From: Thermoanaerobacterium sp. PSU-2
GTDB taxonomy: Bacteria; Bacillota; Thermoanaerobacteria; Thermoanaerobacterales; Thermoanaerobacteraceae
Direction: 5' to 3'
NCBI RefSeq assembly: GCF_002102475.1
Contig: NZ_MSQD01000001.1
Coordinates: 248,001 to 312,000 of the forward strand
DNA: 64,000 nt
Both the position numbers and the translations under genes were made by a program. The notes under the pieces were generated by a model that was not told the origin of the DNA, did no database searches, and was given only the letters and a program-made list of their open reading frames with translations. This document shows positions 7,997 to 17,187 of this stretch, one piece after another. Positions within the stretch are counted from its first letter, which is position 1. Each line of letters starts with the position of its first letter.

Positions 7997-9214
7997 TCAT
8001 GTAAGGATTATCTTGTTGTAAGACTTTTTACCTCGTCTTAAAATCATGTAACCTTCCTTAAACATGTCTTCTGTAACTACAGCATTTACGTCTTTTACAT
8101 TTTCATCATTTACGTAAAGGCCACCTTGAGTAATAAGCCTCCTTCCTTCGCTCTTTGAAGGAATTATGCCCGTCTTTACAAGAACATCCAACAAATTTGA
8201 TCCTAACATGTCGCTTGTAATCGTGGAAGTAGGCACATTGCTTAAATCTCCTCTGCCCTCAAACAAGGCTTCTGCTGCCTTTTTTGCTTTTTCAGCCTCA
8301 TCCACACCATGTACAAGTTTTGTAACTTCGTACGCCAGAACTTTTTTGGCCTCATTTATCTCCTTATCCTTTAAAGAGCCAAGTCTTCTGACTTCATCCA
8401 TAGGCAAAAATGTCAACAATGAGAGGCACTTTTCAACATCTGAATCATCTATATTCCGCCAATACTGATAAAAATCATACGGCGGCGTCTTATCAGCATC
8501 AAGCCAAATAGCTCCCTTTTCAGTCTTACCCATCTTCTTCCCTTCACTTGTAGTAAGCAGAGTAAATGTCATGCCGTAAGCTTGTTTTCCTTCTTTCCTC
8601 CTTATCAGATCGACGCCTGCCAATATGTTTGACCACTGATCGTCTCCGCCCATCTGAAGCACACAGCCGTACTCTTTGTTTAGCATAAGAAAATCGTACG
8701 CTTGCATAAGCATGTAATTAAACTCTAAAAAAGAAAGTCCTCTTTCAAGCCTCGTCTTGAAGCATTCGGCAGTAAGCATCTTATTTACAGAAAAATGTAC
8801 TCCTATATCCCTTAGAAACTCCACATAGTTAAGATTTAAAAGCCAGTCAGCGTTATTGGCAAGTATCGCTTTGCCATCTGAAAAATCTATAAAGCGGCTC
8901 ATTTGTCTTTTAAAAGCTTCGGCATTGTGTGTTATCTCCTCTTTCGTCAGCATCTTTCTCATATCTGTCTTGCCAGTCGGATCGCCTATCATGGCAGTGC
9001 CACCGCCAATTAAAGCAATAGGCCTGTGTCCTGCCCTTTGCATGTGAGCCATAACCATAAGCTGCAAAAAATGTCCAACATGCAGGCTATCTGCCGTCGG
9101 GTCAAAACCTATGTAAAAAGTAACCTTTTCTTTCTCAAGTAATTCTTTGATTTCATCTTCATGCGTCATCTGCTGTATAAAATTTCTCTCTTTCAATACA
9201 TCAAAAACCGACAT
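7997..9214 (-). CDS. tyrS: Tyrosyl-tRNA synthetase
   Basis: 405 residues, class Ic aminoacyl-tRNA synthetase. The HIGH-type motif appears as 'HVGHF' near residue 46, the tyrosine pocket as 'YMLMQAYDF' and '[11 protein letters not shown]', and the KMSKS-type loop as '[12 protein letters not shown]' near residue 230. The C-terminal 70 residues form an S4 RNA-binding domain ('[21 protein letters not shown]'). The ATG at 9214 has AGGAGG eight bases upstream. There is no room for a T-box leader in the short gap before the next gene, so regulation of that type is not seen here. Confidence 0.95.
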   Translation of the reverse strand: MSVFDVLKERNFIQQMTHEDEIKELLEKEKVTFYIGFDPTADSLHVGHFLQLMVMAHMQRAGHRPIALIGGGTAMIGDPTGKTDMRKMLTKEEITHNAEAFKRQMSRFIDFSDGKAILANNADWLLNLNYVEFLRDIGVHFSVNKMLTAECFKTRLERGLSFLEFNYMLMQAYDFLMLNKEYGCVLQMGGDDQWSNILAGVDLIRRKEGKQAYGMTFTLLTTSEGKKMGKTEKGAIWLDADKTPPYDFYQYWRNIDDSDVEKCLSLLTFLPMDEVRRLGSLKDKEINEAKKVLAYEVTKLVHGVDEAEKAKKAAEALFEGRGDLSNVPTSTITSDMLGSNLLDVLVKTGIIPSKSEGRRLITQGGLYVNDENVKDVNAVVTEDMFKEGYMILRRGKKSYNKIILT

Positions 9215-9257
9215 CAAATTGACCTCCTATATTCTTAATATTTATCAAAAATTTTAA

Positions 9258-9848
9258 TTATCTTTCAATATATCCCTTGTTTATTGCATCTTCCAATATA
9301 TCATTGATAAACTGCCATAGCTCTGGCGCTATCTCGCTGACTATTTTGTTTCTCTCAAGAACTTGATGGCTTTTTACCCCATGCTCTCTCCACGAATGCC
9401 CATTCGTATAGTAATTATGTATTATAGGCTGCATCCTATCAAGGGCAGATGCAAATTTTGCATCTTTAGTTTTGCGTTCTTCAAATTCTTCCCACAAGGC
9501 CTTTATCTCCTCTGCCTGATCTTTAGGCAAAATATTAAATAGCCTCTCTGCCGCTTTTTTCTCTCTTTCTGCTTTGTCTTCATATCCCTTCTCATCGTAC
9601 ACAAATGTGTCACCAGCATCAATCTCTACAATATCATGTACAAGAACCATCTTAATCACATGACTAACATCGATTTTTTCGCTTGCGTATTCAGAAAGGA
9701 CTAACGCCATCATTGCAAGATGCCAAGAATGCTCAGCATCGTTCTCATGGCGTGTGCCATCCATAAGAAGCGTCTGCCTAAATACTTGCTTTAATTTGTC
9801 TATCTCTTTCAAAAACTCTATCTGTTTTTTAAGCCTTTCATTTTCCAT
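9258..9848 (-). CDS. HD-domain hydrolase (HDDC2/YfbR-like nucleotidase family)
   Basis: 196 residues. The HD-superfamily metal ligands are all seen: 'DAEHSWHLAMMALVLSEY' (His near 37), 'MVLVHDIVEIDAGDTF' (HD near 67) and 'ALDRMQPIIHNY' (Asp near 127). The spacing fits HDDC2/YfbR-type 5'-deoxynucleotidases, but substrate is inferred. I use the ATG at 9848, with AGAGGGG upstream; the ATG at 9872 lacks a ribosome site. It lies directly upstream of tyrS on the same strand with a 43-base gap. Confidence 0.75.
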   Translation of the reverse strand: MENERLKKQIEFLKEIDKLKQVFRQTLLMDGTRHENDAEHSWHLAMMALVLSEYASEKIDVSHVIKMVLVHDIVEIDAGDTFVYDEKGYEDKAEREKKAAERLFNILPKDQAEEIKALWEEFEERKTKDAKFASALDRMQPIIHNYYTNGHSWREHGVKSHQVLERNKIVSEIAPELWQFINDILEDAINKGYIER

Positions 9849-9904
9849 AAGTAAATACCCCTCTTTTCGCATATATTTTTATTATATACCAAAGAGCTTA
9901 CTAA

Positions 9905-9930
9905 AAAAAGCATGCCGTAGCATGCTTTTT
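9905..9930. terminator. Terminator after aconitase
   Basis: A perfect 11-bp stem (9905-9915 with 9920-9930) around a 4-base loop, flanked by A and T runs. It ends the acn transcript on the minus strand, just after the stop at 9933. Confidence 0.8.
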
Positions 9931-9932
9931 CA

Positions 9933-11855
9933 TCAAACCTTATCTTTTTTTCTCACGTAATTTATGAGTCCACCTTCTATTAGGATTTTCCGATTTCTGT
10001 CGCTGACGTCAAGATCTACTTCAAATTCATACCCTTTCGTCACGTTCTTGACGACAATCTTGCCTTTTGACTTGACTTGATTTACAGCACCTTCAATCTT
10101 GAGCACATCGCCTTCATCGATCTTGTCATAATCATCTTCACTTACAAATGTTAAAGGAAGAATTCCGCTATTTATGAGGTTTGCCTTGTGTATCCTTGCA
10201 AATGACTTTGCAATTACTGCTTTCACTCCCAGTTGAAGCGGCGCCAACGCGGCGTGCTCCCTGCTGGAACCTTGACCGTAGTTATTTCCGCCAACTATTA
10301 TGCCACCGCCATTTTCTAAAGCTCTCTTAGAAAAATCAGGATCTATCGTCTCAAAGCAATGCTTTGAAAGCTCTGGAATATTAGATCTGAGTGGTAAAAG
10401 CTTAGCATTAGATGGCATAATGTGGTCTGTCGTAATGTCGTCCCCTACCTTTATCAAGACGGCCTTTTCAATATCTGCAAGAGGAGTATTGATAGGGAAA
10501 GGCTTTATGTTTGGACCTCTTACAACATCAAATTCATCCGCATTCACAGGCGGTTTTATTATCATATTGTCATTCACCAAAAATTCACTGGGCATCTCTA
10601 TCTTGATTTCTTCTCCTAACTCCCTTGGATCTATGAGATAACCAGCCAATGCGGATGCAGCAGCTACTTCAGGACTTACCAAATACACTTTTGCTGATTT
10701 TGTGCCACACCTTCCATAAAAGTTCCTGTTAAATGTCCTAAGAGATATGGCATTTGTAGCAGGAGCCTGACCCATGCCTATACACGGACCACAGGCTGTC
10801 TCTAAAATCCTGGCGCCAGCCGAAATCATGTCTGATAATGCGCCATTTTTTGCAAGCATGTTCAAAACTTGCCTCGAGCCAGGAGATATGACTAAGCTTA
10901 CTCCTTCTGCGATAAGACCACCTTTTAATATGGCCGCTACCTTCATCATGTCCATGTAGGACGAATTTGTGCAAGATCCAATCGCCACTTGATCGACTTT
11001 TAACTTTCCTGCATCTTTCACTTTTATTACATTGTCAGGACTGTGTGGCAGTGCCACCATAGGCTCTAATTCGTCAAGATTGATTTCAATGACGCCATCA
11101 TACTCAGCATCATCGTCTGGCAACAGTGCCTCAAAGTCATCTTCTCTCTTTTGGGCTTTTAAAAATTCATACGTGCGAAAATCAGATGGGAAGATAGATG
11201 TAGTCGCTCCCAACTCTGCTCCCATATTTGTTATAGTAGCTCTTTCAGGAACGGACAGTGTTGCAACGCCATCGCCTGTGTACTCAAATACCTTGCCGAC
11301 TCCACCTTTTACAGTAAGCCTTCTTAAAAGCTCAAGTATAATGTCTTTCGATGATACCCATGGTTTTAATTTTCCAGTGAGTCTAACGTTAATCACTTCT
11401 GGCATTACCAGCCTATAGGGCTCACCTGCCATAGCCAATGCCACATCAAGTCCTCCAGCGCCTATTGCCAGCATACCTATGCCACCACCTGTAGGCGTAT
11501 GACTGTCAGATCCTAATAGCGTCTTACCTGGTTTTCCAAACCTCTCAAGATGGACTTGATGGCAAATACCATTGCCTGGCCTTGAGAAGTATATTCCATG
11601 TTTCGCAGCAACTGTCTGGATGTACTTATGGTCGTCTGCGTTTTCGAAGCCTTCCTGCAGCATATTATGGTCAACATAAGCGACAGAAAGCTCTGTCTTG
11701 ACTTTGTCGACTCCTAAAGCTTCCAGTTCCAGATAAGCCATAGTGCCTGTAGAGTCCTGCGTCAGTGTCTGATCTATTTTAATAGCGATCTCCTGCCCTT
11801 TTACAAGTTCTCCTTCTACCAAATGCTTCTTCAAAATTTTTTGCGTTAAATTCAC
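9933..11855 (-). CDS. acn: Aconitate hydratase
   Basis: 640 residues, the shorter aconitase form. It interconverts citrate and isocitrate using a [4Fe-4S] cluster. Cluster ligands are seen as the Cys in 'IGSCTNSSYMD' and the pair in 'ETACGPCIGMG'; substrate loops appear as 'LLGSDSHTPTGGG' and 'GQGSSREHAALAP' in the C-terminal swivel domain. The start is GTG with GAGGGGG seven bases upstream. It follows the citrate/homocitrate synthase-like gene by 17 bases in the same operon, which ties it to synthesis of 2-oxoglutarate (with icd at 35 kb) rather than to leucine synthesis. Confusion with LeuC is unlikely, as the swivel domain is fused. Confidence 0.93.
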   Translation of the reverse strand: MNLTQKILKKHLVEGELVKGQEIAIKIDQTLTQDSTGTMAYLELEALGVDKVKTELSVAYVDHNMLQEGFENADDHKYIQTVAAKHGIYFSRPGNGICHQVHLERFGKPGKTLLGSDSHTPTGGGIGMLAIGAGGLDVALAMAGEPYRLVMPEVINVRLTGKLKPWVSSKDIILELLRRLTVKGGVGKVFEYTGDGVATLSVPERATITNMGAELGATTSIFPSDFRTYEFLKAQKREDDFEALLPDDDAEYDGVIEINLDELEPMVALPHSPDNVIKVKDAGKLKVDQVAIGSCTNSSYMDMMKVAAILKGGLIAEGVSLVISPGSRQVLNMLAKNGALSDMISAGARILETACGPCIGMGQAPATNAISLRTFNRNFYGRCGTKSAKVYLVSPEVAAASALAGYLIDPRELGEEIKIEMPSEFLVNDNMIIKPPVNADEFDVVRGPNIKPFPINTPLADIEKAVLIKVGDDITTDHIMPSNAKLLPLRSNIPELSKHCFETIDPDFSKRALENGGGIIVGGNNYGQGSSREHAALAPLQLGVKAVIAKSFARIHKANLINSGILPLTFVSEDDYDKIDEGDVLKIEGAVNQVKSKGKIVVKNVTKGYEFEVDLDVSDRNRKILIEGGLINYVRKKDKV

Positions 11856-11872
11856 TTGTCATCCCCCTCTTA

Positions 11873-13024
11873 TTAAATTGCCTTAATCTTAGATATGTGC
11901 TCTTCATAAAGATATATCAATTCTTTATCAAAAAGCGGTCTTTTAAGCTGAATAGACAAACTCCTCACATAAGGTAAAAGTTCTTTTGCTTCCTCCTCAG
12001 GCAATACTCTTCCGTACTCTTTGAACTTATTTATTAACGCTGCCGTACCTGAATGCTTGCCTATCACAATCTGTCTTTCAAGACCTACTTCATCTGGATC
12101 GAATATTTCATATGTGTGAGGATCTTTAAGAGCTCCATCAACATGGATTCCCGACTCATGTGCAAACACATTTGTACCAACAATTGCCTTCCACGACGGC
12201 AGTTGCCTTCCAGATGCTGTAGATACGTACTCTGAAATCTCTCTAAACCTTTTTGTGTCTATATTGATGTCGTACTTATACACGTGCTTTAGTGCCATAA
12301 CGACTTCCTCTAATGCTGCATTTCCGGCTCTTTCACCGAGGCCATTTACAGTGACTCCTATAAAATTAGCACCAGCTTTAAAACCGGCAAGAGCGTTTGC
12401 CGTAGCCATTCCAAAGTCGTTGTGTGTATGCATCTCAATATCTATATCTATGGCTTCTTTAATCTTTTTTATGATGTCGTATGTCTTAAAAGGATCCAAT
12501 ATGCCTACAGTATCGCAGAATCTCAATCTGTCTGCACCTGCTTGTTTTGCACACCTTGCAAACTCTATGAGAAAGTCCATATCTGTCCTGGATGCGTCCT
12601 CTGCGTTTACAGAAACGTAGACGCCGTCTTTCTTGGCGAATTCAACAGCACTTGTCATGTGATCTAAAACCCATTGCCTTGAAGTTCTAAGCTTGTGTTC
12701 TATGTGTATATCTGAAGTCGAGATTGAAATCGCAACAGCATCAACACCGCACTCTAACGATTCTTTCACATCATTTACAACAGCTCTGTTCCATGCCATT
12801 ATACTGGCATTCAGTCCAAGTTTTGCAATTTTTGCAATCGTCTCTTTCTCATCTCCGCCCATCGTTGGAATTCCGACTTCAAGTTGATGCACGCCAATTT
12901 CATCTAACATTTTCGCAATTCTGATTTTCTCACTATTAGCAAAAACAACACCGGCTGTTTGTTCTCCATCTCTCAGTGTTGTATCGACGAGGTACAATTT
13001 ACCATCCTCTTTTTTGAATTTCAT
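11873..13024 (-). CDS. Homocitrate synthase / Re-citrate synthase-like enzyme (DRE-TIM family)
   Basis: 383 residues of the DRE-TIM metallolyase family: 'LVDTTLRDGEQTAGV' at the N-terminus, 'RFCDTVGILDP', 'EMHTHNDFGMATANAL' (HxH metal site) and 'NGLGERAGNAALEEV'. Length and motifs fit NifV-type homocitrate synthases and the Re-citrate synthases of Clostridia, and it lacks the C-terminal regulatory domain of LeuA. Placed directly upstream of aconitase, with no nif genes in the window, a Re-face citrate synthase (acetyl-CoA plus oxaloacetate) is the favoured reading. Homocitrate synthase remains possible, since the two cannot be told apart from sequence by eye. Confidence 0.75.
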   Translation of the reverse strand: MKFKKEDGKLYLVDTTLRDGEQTAGVVFANSEKIRIAKMLDEIGVHQLEVGIPTMGGDEKETIAKIAKLGLNASIMAWNRAVVNDVKESLECGVDAVAISISTSDIHIEHKLRTSRQWVLDHMTSAVEFAKKDGVYVSVNAEDASRTDMDFLIEFARCAKQAGADRLRFCDTVGILDPFKTYDIIKKIKEAIDIDIEMHTHNDFGMATANALAGFKAGANFIGVTVNGLGERAGNAALEEVVMALKHVYKYDINIDTKRFREISEYVSTASGRQLPSWKAIVGTNVFAHESGIHVDGALKDPHTYEIFDPDEVGLERQIVIGKHSGTAALINKFKEYGRVLPEEEAKELLPYVRSLSIQLKRPLFDKELIYLYEEHISKIKAI

Positions 13025-13123
13025 CGAACTTCCCCCTTCTTAAATCAAAGAAACTTATGTATATATTTTATTCATATAAAGAAATAAAGTCAATAGTTTT
13101 TGCAACTTTTTATATTTAAAATT

Positions 13124-13160
13124 GCAAAAGCCAGATTATACGTACTAATCTGGCTTTTGC
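13124..13160 (-). terminator. Terminator of the PTS/GlcT unit
   Basis: A perfect 15-bp stem (13124-13138 with 13146-13160) with a 7-base loop, followed on the minus strand by an A/T-rich tract. It overlaps the last codons of the antiterminator gene. Confidence 0.75.
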
Positions 13161-13981
13161 ATATCATTCATCAATCTCTGTATGTGTATGGCTAAATAAC
13201 CTATTTCATCTTCAGGCACATTCGTCCCTAATGAATTTCCGATGTGTTTGGCAATGCTTGCAGCTATTTTATAAGCCTTCTTAAATTTTCGCTTTATCGG
13301 AAGAAGAAGCTCATTTGAAATCGGCATACCCCTTTCTATTCTGTCTACTGCAAATTTCAAGTGCGTAATAAGCCGCAGGTAATCAATAGAATCTGTTTCA
13401 ATCTTCCTGCCTATCATATCTTCAATGCTTTTCACAAGTTCAGAAACAAGCCTCGTATTTTTCATGGTGACTGACACACCAGAATTTTCGAATGCCGCAT
13501 GAAGGTGCAGTGCAATAAAACCTGCTTCATCCTCAGGAAGCCTTACATTTAGCCTGTCTTTTATTAAATCTATAGCTCTAAGTGCTATTTTATAGTCATC
13601 TTTATAAAGGGCACTTATCTCTTGATTAAAAGGGTTCTTTATGTCTATCCCACCTTTTATTCTTTCAATGGCAAACGCTATATGATCAGGAAGCGCTATG
13701 TGAATGTGTTCATTCAGTTTCCGACCTTTCACATTTTCAGCGTATGCTATAAGCTCCTCAGATATTCCAATAACTTCATCTCTTATGTTGTTAAGTAATT
13801 CTGAAAACTTTACAACATTGGCTTTTTCTTGCAGATAGTAGACCTTCTCAATTCTTTCATTTATCACATCGCCTGGCTTTTTAGAAAACCCTATGCCTTT
13901 CCCTACAACTATACACTCTACATTCTTTTCATCACAGGCCATCACAACATTGTTATTCAATACCTTTAAAGCAGTGAACAT
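13145..13981 (-). CDS. glcT: PRD-containing antiterminator, GlcT-like
   Basis: 278 residues of the BglG/SacY family. The N-terminal 55 residues form the RNA-binding CAT domain ('KVLNNNVVMA', 'VVGKGIGFSKKPGD'). Two PTS-regulation domains follow: PRD1 (about 65-170, with 'HIHIALPDHIAFAIER' and 'DEAGFIALHLHAA') and PRD2 (about 175-275, with 'YLRLITHLKFAVDRI' and 'DEIGYLAIHIQRL'). The conserved His residues are the likely phosphorylation sites. It lies last in the PTS operon. Two RAT-type targets next to terminators occur upstream (16.05 and 17.15 kb), and their sequence resembles the GlcT target of Bacillus ptsG. A glucose-responsive role is inferred from this. Confidence 0.88.
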   Translation of the reverse strand: MFTALKVLNNNVVMACDEKNVECIVVGKGIGFSKKPGDVINERIEKVYYLQEKANVVKFSELLNNIRDEVIGISEELIAYAENVKGRKLNEHIHIALPDHIAFAIERIKGGIDIKNPFNQEISALYKDDYKIALRAIDLIKDRLNVRLPEDEAGFIALHLHAAFENSGVSVTMKNTRLVSELVKSIEDMIGRKIETDSIDYLRLITHLKFAVDRIERGMPISNELLLPIKRKFKKAYKIAASIAKHIGNSLGTNVPEDEIGYLAIHIQRLMNDMQKPD

Positions 13982-14009
13982 TACCCTCCCCTCCTAAAGT
14001 TTTTATATA

Positions 14010-14498
14010 TCATTTTAAGTTTATTTTCATTATTTCAGTTTTTCCCCCTTCAACTGTGACTCCATTCTCTTTTTTCTTCATCTTTTCTACAAGTTCCATG
14101 TTAGTAATGATTACAGGGCTTATGATAGGATGATTTTCTTTTACCTTGTCAATGTCAAACACTATAAGTTTATCGCCTGTTTTAACTTTCTGCCCTTCTT
14201 CGACAAAACTTTCAAAACCCTCCCCTTTCATCTCAACTGTATCCATTCCAATGTGAATAAGTATTTCAAGTCCACCAGACGATCTTATGCCTATGGCATG
14301 TTTCGTAGGAAAAAGTTGAATTACCTCACCATCTACAGGAGAGTACACTACACCATCTTTAGGCTCAACTGCGACACCATCACCAACCATTTTCCCTGAA
14401 AATACTGGATCAGGAACATCTTCAATATTTATCAATCTTCCGTTAAATGGTGATACTATTGTTTCGCCCATAAACTTCTTCTTAAATATATTGAACAT
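14010..14498 (-). CDS. crr: PTS glucose-type EIIA component
   Basis: 162 residues, the EIIA-Glc family. 'SPFNGRLINIEDVPDPVFSGKMVGDGVAV' is the usual N-terminal block, and the phospho-accepting His lies in 'LIHIGMDTVEMKGEGFE' near residue 90, preceded by 'PTKHAIGI' with the second active-site His. The ATG at 14498 has AAAGGA upstream. It is a free-standing EIIA paired with the EIICB encoded just upstream. It accepts phosphate from HPr and passes it to EIIB. Confidence 0.92.
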   Translation of the reverse strand: MFNIFKKKFMGETIVSPFNGRLINIEDVPDPVFSGKMVGDGVAVEPKDGVVYSPVDGEVIQLFPTKHAIGIRSSGGLEILIHIGMDTVEMKGEGFESFVEEGQKVKTGDKLIVFDIDKVKENHPIISPVIITNMELVEKMKKKENGVTVEGGKTEIMKINLK

Positions 14499-14574
14499 AA
14501 GAACCAATCCTTTCAATAATATTGTGCATAAAATAATAATATATAATTTATTGTTAATAGTAAAATATATTTTA

Positions 14575-14593
14575 AGCGGCCGTAAAGGCCGCT
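14575..14593 (-). terminator. Intercistronic hairpin between EIICB and EIIA genes
   Basis: A 7-bp GC-rich stem (14575-14581 with 14587-14593) followed on the minus strand by an A/T-rich tract. It may partly terminate or stabilise the ptsG message. Confidence 0.5.
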
Positions 14594-14598
14594 AATGA

Positions 14599-15987
14599 TC
14601 ATTTTTTCTTCATCCGCTTTTGCATCTCTTGTGCTATTAAATCGGCTTTTGTGCCAACAATAACCTGTAGTGCCCCTTTGCCCATCCTTATGACGCCATT
14701 CGCTCCAGCTTTTTTAAGTTCATCGTCGTTTATGACAGTGTCATCTTTGACGCTTAAGCGCAGCCTTGTGATGCAAGACTCCAAAGATACGATGTTACCA
14801 ACTCCTCCTAAAAGCGCCAAGTAGTTCTGAGCCATCTCACCTATATCAGAACTTGACAATTGCTCGTTGCTCTCATCCGTGTCCTCATCAAGCCTTCCCG
14901 GTGTAGGCAAATTCAATTTTACGATTAGGAAGTAGAAAACAACGAAGTAAACTGCAGCGTAAATTATTCCTATCAGCAATAAAAGTAGCGGTTTAGATGA
15001 TATTCCAAAGCTTAGGATGTAGTCTATAAGACCTGCAGAAAATCCAAAGCCCATCCTTATTCCAAGCAAATACGTTATTGCCAGCGACAAACCTGTTAAA
15101 ATCGCATGTACAACGTACAAAACAGGTGCTAAAAACATAAATGCAAACTCAATTGGTTCTGTTATACCTGTGAGGAAAGCTGTAAGTGCCGCAGAAATCA
15201 TGATACCAGATACTGCTTTTCTGTTCTTTGGCTTAGCAGCCATCACCATAGCAAGCGCTGCTGCAGGCAATGCAAACATCATTATAGGGTAGAAGCCTGT
15301 CATAAATCTACCGGCAGTTGGGTCTCCTGCATAAAATCTATTTAAATCACCAGTGACAACTGCACCAGATGCAGATTTAAACGACCCAAATACGAACCAA
15401 ACGAGGCTATTAATCACGTGATGAAGTCCAACCGGAATAAGCAACCTATTCAATACTCCATAGATAAATACGCCAAATGCGCCTGCACTTATTATCCACT
15501 TTCCTAAAGCGTATATGACATTTTGTATTGGCGGCCATACATAACCTGCCGCAAAAGCCAATACCAAAGCTGCCAATGATGTAATTATAGGAACAAATCT
15601 CTTGCCTCCAAAGAAACCTAAGAAATCGGGCAATTTTACGTCGTGGTACCTATTGTACAAATAACCAGCTATGATACCTATAAGGATACCGCCTAAAACG
15701 CCCATGTTTATGTCTTTATTTATCGTCGTTGCACCTTTCGTCAATACCAAATATCCGACAGTAGCTGCCAGACCAGCAACTCCATCGCCACCAGCGAAGC
15801 CTATTGCTATGCCTATCGCAAAGATAAGTGGCAAGTTGTCAAATATGGCTCCGCCAGCATTTGTGATAAACGGAATGTTGAAAACATCCTTTGCGCCAAG
15901 CCTTAGAAGCAACGCGGCAGCAGGTAAAACTGCTATTGGAAGCATCAAGGCTTTGCCGAGCTTTTGTAAATTACCTAATCCTTTCAT
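14599..15987 (-). CDS. ptsG: PTS transporter EIICB, glucose/N-acetylglucosamine family
   Basis: 462 residues. The first 365 form the membrane EIIC domain with about ten helices, including 'GLHHVINSLVWFVFG' and 'GITEPIEFAFMFLAP', the substrate-binding signatures of the glucose superfamily. A linker is followed by EIIB (about 385-460) with the phospho-Cys in 'SLESCITRLRLSVKD'. The EIIA gene is separate. The ATG has GGAGG upstream. Upstream lie a consensus promoter, a GlcT-type RAT and a terminator, so expression should depend on antitermination. The exact sugar (glucose or GlcNAc) is inferred from the RAT type. Confidence 0.9.
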   Translation of the reverse strand: MKGLGNLQKLGKALMLPIAVLPAAALLLRLGAKDVFNIPFITNAGGAIFDNLPLIFAIGIAIGFAGGDGVAGLAATVGYLVLTKGATTINKDINMGVLGGILIGIIAGYLYNRYHDVKLPDFLGFFGGKRFVPIITSLAALVLAFAAGYVWPPIQNVIYALGKWIISAGAFGVFIYGVLNRLLIPVGLHHVINSLVWFVFGSFKSASGAVVTGDLNRFYAGDPTAGRFMTGFYPIMMFALPAAALAMVMAAKPKNRKAVSGIMISAALTAFLTGITEPIEFAFMFLAPVLYVVHAILTGLSLAITYLLGIRMGFGFSAGLIDYILSFGISSKPLLLLLIGIIYAAVYFVVFYFLIVKLNLPTPGRLDEDTDESNEQLSSSDIGEMAQNYLALLGGVGNIVSLESCITRLRLSVKDDTVINDDELKKAGANGVIRMGKGALQVIVGTKADLIAQEMQKRMKKK

Positions 15988-16014
15988 TGACTATACCTCC
16001 TTAAATTTTTTGGC

Positions 16015-16080
16015 ATAAAAAAGAGCTGGCAAGGTATCAAAACCTAACCAGCTCATGCCTGCTTTACCAGTAACACGCTG
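16015..16080 (-). promoter_or_regulatory. RAT antiterminator/terminator module before ptsG
   Basis: On the minus strand the leader contains GTGTTACTGG..AGCAGGCAT (about 16052-16078), closely resembling the GlcT target of Bacillus ptsG. Its end overlaps a terminator: GAGCTGG (16054-16048) pairs with CCAGCTC (16029-16023), then a run of T. RAT and terminator are mutually exclusive. Confidence 0.85.
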
Positions 16081-16108
16081 AAATCATCATTTATTCGTTT
16101 ACAATATC

Positions 16109-16137
16109 ATTATACTCTATACTTTTTATCTTGTCAA
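16109..16137 (-). promoter_or_regulatory. Sigma-A promoter of ptsG
   Basis: TTGACA (16137-16132), a 17-base spacer and TATAAT (16114-16109): a perfect consensus promoter, reading into the RAT module. Confidence 0.88.
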
Positions 16138-16140
16138 TAC

Positions 16141-17091
16141 CTATTTCTTTATCGAATAAGCCATCCTTCTGTACGTATGTCTTACACCTCTTATGGCGAT
16201 AGATAAAGCCATTATATTTTCTGGTGTTGCTATTCCAGGCGCGAATCCAGCGTCGCCTATATGCTGTATGTCGCTGCCAGCCATCTTGGATTGCAGCGCA
16301 ATGTTCTCAATTATACTTTTTTGCGATCCTTCTTGAGATGTGCCAATAGCAGTCAGCGCTAACGCACCTGCATCGTGCACAACATCAATCATCTTTTTTG
16401 CTACAGACAAATCGATTCCCGGTACAGTTCCCGGTGCAGGTATGAGTATACAGTCAGCACCAGCTTTGACAAACTTTTCAAGCAATTGTGGATCGTATAT
16501 ATTGCCTGACCCTGCACCATGCATCTTGCCAGCAATTATCATCATGTCGTCACCTAATAAGCTTCGCGCCATTTCAATGCCATTAACTATTGTTTCAACA
16601 CTTACTCCCGTATTTGGATTTCCTGTTATCATGATGTAGTCAAAACCATAAAACTTAACCTTTTCAAGGTTTTCCCTGTTTAATTTCCTGCCCTCTACAT
16701 ATTGGACATCATCAGGAACAGGTTCTACGTTGACGCCAATTACCCTACCAGTTATTTCTTTTAATTTCTTGATGTAATTTGGATCGTTTAAATTCTTTGA
16801 GGCTCTTTCTGCGAGCATTCCTATTTCTCCAAATCCTTTAGAGATATTTACATCCAGATCATCAATTCCGAATATAAAAGGGCTTTTAAAATCAAAAAAG
16901 TTTAGCGTTATTAAATCTGCACCAAATGCTGCCGCTAACTCCGGATTTGATACACCATAAATCGGCGTTGGAAAAGTCACTATCGTCTCTGCCATGACAG
17001 TCCTTCCCTCAGATAGCCGTATGGTTTCAATCAATTTCCTGCCCGTCATGTTCATGATGTCGCTTGATGTTAGCTCAAAAATTCTCTTCAT
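16141..17091 (-). CDS. DUF7916 family TIM-barrel-like protein
   Basis: 316 residues, recognised as the DUF7916 family often found in PTS loci of Firmicutes. It has repeated beta-alpha features of a TIM barrel: 'AAAFGADLITLNFFDF', 'RVIGVNVEPVPD', 'GFDYIMITGNPNTGVS', 'AGKMHGAGSGN', 'VKAGADCILIPAPGTVPG', 'HIGDAGFAPGIATPENIMALS'. The final block resembles a phosphate-binding loop. No reaction is established. It has its own consensus-like promoter and a RAT/terminator of the same type as ptsG, so it should be induced together with glucose uptake. Whether it continues into ptsG is blocked only by that second terminator. Confidence 0.7.
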   Translation of the reverse strand: MKRIFELTSSDIMNMTGRKLIETIRLSEGRTVMAETIVTFPTPIYGVSNPELAAAFGADLITLNFFDFKSPFIFGIDDLDVNISKGFGEIGMLAERASKNLNDPNYIKKLKEITGRVIGVNVEPVPDDVQYVEGRKLNRENLEKVKFYGFDYIMITGNPNTGVSVETIVNGIEMARSLLGDDMMIIAGKMHGAGSGNIYDPQLLEKFVKAGADCILIPAPGTVPGIDLSVAKKMIDVVHDAGALALTAIGTSQEGSQKSIIENIALQSKMAGSDIQHIGDAGFAPGIATPENIMALSIAIRGVRHTYRRMAYSIKK

Positions 17092-17112
17092 AAATTACCA
17101 TCCTTTCTTCCT

Positions 17113-17178
17113 AAAAAATAATAGCCGGCAAGGTAATAAAACCTCACCGGCTAATGCCTCATTAAGAGTTACACGCCA
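17113..17178 (-). promoter_or_regulatory. Second RAT antiterminator/terminator module, before the DUF7916 gene
   Basis: The minus-strand leader carries GTGTAACTCTTAATGAGGCAT (about 17175-17155), a variant of the ptsG RAT. It overlaps a terminator in which AGCCGG (17152-17147) pairs with CCGGCT (17128-17123) and an inner AGGT/ACCT pair extends the stem; a T-rich tract follows. Confidence 0.8.
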
Positions 17179-17187
17179 TCTAATGCA

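Noticed and set aside
9215-9257. T-box leader for tyrS.
   Set aside because: Only 43 bases separate tyrS from the upstream gene, far too short for a T-box.
11873-13024. Assignment as 2-isopropylmalate synthase (leuA).
   Set aside because: The protein lacks the C-terminal leucine-binding regulatory domain and is next to aconitase, not to leuBCD.
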